NCBI GenBank assembly: GCA_001873585.1
Contig: MNZL01000088.1
Location: forward strand, 1-5,964
Length of the DNA stretch: 5,964 bases
Reading direction: 5' to 3'
Source of the DNA: Rhodobacterales bacterium CG2_30_65_12
GTDB lineage: Bacteria > Pseudomonadota > Alphaproteobacteria > Rhodobacterales > Rhodobacteraceae
Position numbers and translations under genes: made by a program. Below, piece after piece: positions 4,377-5,964 of the stretch (position 1 is its first letter; every line of letters starts with the position of its first letter). The notes under the pieces are model-generated. The model was given only the letters and a program-made list of their open reading frames with translations, was not told the DNA's origin and ran no database searches.

Positions 4377-5315
4377 ATGCGGATCGTGCGTGACTGGCAG
4401 TTTGTCGAGGATCGAGACCGGGGCGCCTCGGCGGCCATCGGTAACTTTGACGGTGTGCACCGGGGCCATCACCACGTGATCGACATCGCCCGCGATGCGG
4501 CCAGACAGCTCGGTGCGCCCTTGGGGGTGATGACGTTCGAGCCGCATCCGCGCCAGTATTTCGCCCCCAAGGCCCCGCCGTTCCGGCTGATGAATGCGGA
4601 AGCCCGCGCGCACCGGCTCGAGTGGCTTGGGGTTGAGGTGCTCTACGAGCTTTCGTTCAACGACACGCTCTCGGCGCTGACACCCGAGGCTTTCGCGGCC
4701 CGGGTGATCGCCGAGGGGCTTGGGCTTGCGCATGTCGTGATCGGCGAGGATTTCCACTTCGGAAAGGGCCGGACGGGCAGCGCCGCCGACCTCATTGAAT
4801 TTGGCGCCAAGATGGGCTTTGGCGTGACCGTTGCGCCATTGATCGCGGATACCGGCGCGGAAATCAGCTCTACCGCGATCCGCGCCGCGCTCACCGACGG
4901 CCGCCCACGCGATGCCGCGCGGATGCTCGGCCATTGGCACCGGATCGACGGTAAGGTGATTCGCGGCGACCAACGCGGGCGCACACTCGGCTACCCCACC
5001 GCCAACATGTCGATCACCGATTTGCACCCGCCGAAGTTTGGCGTGTATGTGGTGAAGGTAGACGTTCTGACCGGCCCGTACACGGGCAGCTATGGCGGCG
5101 CGGCAAGCATGGGAGTGCGGCCGATGTTTGGCGAGAACCTGCCCAACCTTGAGAGCTATCTGTTGGATTTCAAGGGTGACATCTATGATGAACACCTGTC
5201 GGTAGCGCTGATCGACTATCTGCGCCCGGAGAAAAAATTTGCCTCGCTCAAGGCGCTGATCGCGCAGATGGACGCCGATTGCGCCGACGCGCGCGCCGTG
5301 CTGGCGGGGCTCTAG
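4377..5315 (+). CDS. ribF: Bifunctional riboflavin kinase / FAD synthetase
   Basis: RibF phosphorylates riboflavin to FMN and then adenylylates FMN to FAD in the cytoplasm. The 312 residues match the usual length. The N-terminal nucleotidyltransferase (FAD synthetase) domain has IGNFDGVHRGH (21-31), including the HxGH motif H28-H31. It continues with FEPHP (54-58), VIGEDFHFGKGRTG (121-134) and ISSTAIR (163-169). The C-terminal riboflavin kinase domain (about 187-312) has GKVIRGDQRGRTLGYPTANM (192-211) with PTAN at 207-210. GVRPMFG (246-252) precedes LESYLLDFKGDIY with the conserved acidic residue Glu259. The ATG at 4377 gives the expected MRIVRDW opening. A GTG at 4335 would add 14 residues but is buried in the 4334-4359 dyad. 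No Shine-Dalgarno precedes the ATG; a GATAAC (4361-4366) so close to the start leaves room for a nearly leaderless transcript. No FMN riboswitch is seen. It leads an operon with the next two genes. Confidence 0.97.
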   Translation: MRIVRDWQFVEDRDRGASAAIGNFDGVHRGHHHVIDIARDAARQLGAPLGVMTFEPHPRQYFAPKAPPFRLMNAEARAHRLEWLGVEVLYELSFNDTLSALTPEAFAARVIAEGLGLAHVVIGEDFHFGKGRTGSAADLIEFGAKMGFGVTVAPLIADTGAEISSTAIRAALTDGRPRDAARMLGHWHRIDGKVIRGDQRGRTLGYPTANMSITDLHPPKFGVYVVKVDVLTGPYTGSYGGAASMGVRPMFGENLPNLESYLLDFKGDIYDEHLSVALIDYLRPEKKFASLKALIAQMDADCADARAVLAGL

Positions 5316-5759
5316 ATGGCTCGCCTGCGCAATCGCTTCTGGGAGCTTCCGCTGCGCCAGCTTACCCAGCCCGAATGGGAAGCGCTTTGCGACGGTTGCG
5401 GCAAGTGCTGCCTCAACAAGCTCGAAGACGTAGAAAGCGGCGAGGTCGCCTTCACCCGCGTTGCCTGCCGCCTGCTCGACGGCGAGACCTGCCGCTGCGG
5501 GCAATACGCCATAAGGCTGCAATTCGTGCCCGAATGCATCGTGCTGACACCAAAAAACATTGCCGATGTCGCCTATTTCATGCCCTCCACCTGCGCCTAT
5601 CGGCTGCGCCATGAGGGCCTATCGCTGCCCGACTGGCACCCACTGCTCACCGGTAATCCGGACAGCGTGCACGAGGGCCATTCGGTAAAGGGCTGGAGCG
5701 TGCCCGAGTTTGAAGTCGATGAAGAAGACTGGGAAGATTACCTGATCGAGGATCAATAA
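5316..5759 (+). CDS. YcgN/UPF0260-like YkgJ-family cysteine-cluster protein
   Basis: This 147-residue soluble protein belongs by its pattern to the YkgJ cysteine-cluster family and most resembles YcgN (UPF0260), whose biochemical role is not established to my knowledge. Nine cysteines are present: 25, 28, 31 and 32 in CDGCGKCC, then 51, 59, 61, 74 and 93. Such a set suits binding of zinc or an iron-sulfur cluster, but the metal cannot be read from sequence. Other family-like segments are FWELPLRQLT (8-17), CRLLDGETCRCGQYAIR (51-67) and PECIVLTP (72-79). The C-terminus is strongly acidic (EVDEEDWEDYLIED). No signal or membrane segment is visible. The ATG follows the ribF TAG with no gap and the stop overlaps the next ATG, so translation is probably coupled across all three genes. 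Confidence 0.92.
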   Translation: MARLRNRFWELPLRQLTQPEWEALCDGCGKCCLNKLEDVESGEVAFTRVACRLLDGETCRCGQYAIRLQFVPECIVLTPKNIADVAYFMPSTCAYRLRHEGLSLPDWHPLLTGNPDSVHEGHSVKGWSVPEFEVDEEDWEDYLIEDQ

Positions 5760-5964
5760 TGTATTTCGCATCCGATAACGCCGGCCCCGTGCACCCCAGG
5801 GTGATGGCCGCGCTCACCGCCGCCAACGACGGCTATGCCATGCCCTACGGAGCCGACGAGCTGATGACTGGCGCGCGCGCGCGCATCCGCGAGGTGTTTG
5901 AAGCGCCCGAGGCGGCGGTGTATCTCGTTGCCACCGGCACGGCGGCCAATTCGCTGGCGCTGGC
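5759..5964 (+). CDS. ltaE: Low-specificity L-threonine aldolase, 5' part only
   Basis: Sixty-eight codons are present before the window ends. Threonine aldolases are PLP enzymes that split L-threonine or L-allo-threonine into glycine and acetaldehyde. The visible start MYFASDNAGPVHPRVMAAL, then YAMPYGADELM (26-36), REVFEAPEAAVYLVATGTAA (44-63) and NSLAL matches the N-terminal part of this family. VATGTAAN (57-64) is the glycine-rich segment expected to contact the PLP phosphate. The Schiff-base lysine lies beyond the edge, so activity cannot be confirmed and another beta-eliminating-lyase relative is possible. The ATG overlaps the previous stop as TAATG (5757-5761), indicating translational coupling with the YcgN-like gene. 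Codons around 5871-5884 form a 14-base alternating GC run. Confidence 0.85.
   Translation, partial: MYFASDNAGPVHPRVMAALTAANDGYAMPYGADELMTGARARIREVFEAPEAAVYLVATGTAANSLAL

Noticed and set aside
4371..5612. Long 413-codon minus-strand frame opposite ribF
   Set aside because: It is a shadow of ribF and the YcgN-like gene, caused by codon bias in GC-rich DNA, with no recognisable domain.
5871..5884. Alternating GC run (seven GC units) as a regulatory or Z-DNA element
   Set aside because: It lies inside the threonine aldolase gene and simply encodes Gly-Ala-Arg-Ala-Arg; a similar short CG run at 2412-2420 has no associated signal.
1..5964. Mobile element, CRISPR array, tRNA, rRNA or FMN riboswitch
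   Set aside because: No transposase or integrase, no regularly spaced repeats, no tRNA-like cloverleaf and no conserved riboswitch core were seen on either strand.

Overview
The window looks like chromosomal DNA from an alphaproteobacterium, most probably the Rhodobacteraceae/Roseobacter group. Coding sequence is GC-rich with strong GC bias at third codon positions, and the gene set (family II pyrophosphatase, a class IIA HAD hydrolase with a DLWG motif, a PhaJ-like MaoC hydratase, ribF, a YcgN-like protein, threonine aldolase) is familiar from that group. This assignment is inferred from composition and gene content; no rRNA or other marker gene is present.

Layout, left to right. The first 22 codons of a minus-strand gene, probably DUF2161, occupy the left edge. 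A gene-free stretch of about 350 bases follows and ends in a good promoter for ppaC (418-1338, +), a manganese-dependent inorganic pyrophosphatase. ppaC converges on a pair of minus-strand single-domain rhodaneses, with a probable bidirectional terminator between them. The rhodanese at 1409-1774 has no export signal. The one at 1917-2345 is a close paralogue carrying an N-terminal Tat-like signal or anchor. Each is preceded by a very similar AT-rich palindrome (ACATATTCA...ATATATGT). The second palindrome also lies inside a good forward promoter for the divergent HAD gene (2476-3348, +).

Rightward from there are a MaoC-family hydratase with its own RBS and likely promoter (3449-3892), a small AT-richer lipoprotein gene (3987-4289) with a probable TTG start, and a perfect 9-bp dyad (4334-4359). 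The window closes with a tightly packed operon: ribF (4377-5315), a YcgN-like cysteine-cluster protein starting at the next base (5316-5759), and threonine aldolase overlapping it as TAATG (5759 to the window end, truncated).

Most genes are housekeeping metabolism: pyrophosphate removal, FMN/FAD synthesis, CoA-thioester hydration and PLP-dependent amino-acid cleavage. The least ordinary part is the duplicated rhodanese pair, one predicted cytoplasmic and one exported, with matching palindromes. It resembles a small sulfane-sulfur module under a shared repressor, possibly of the SqrR/BigR type. No mobile element, CRISPR array, rRNA or tRNA was found.
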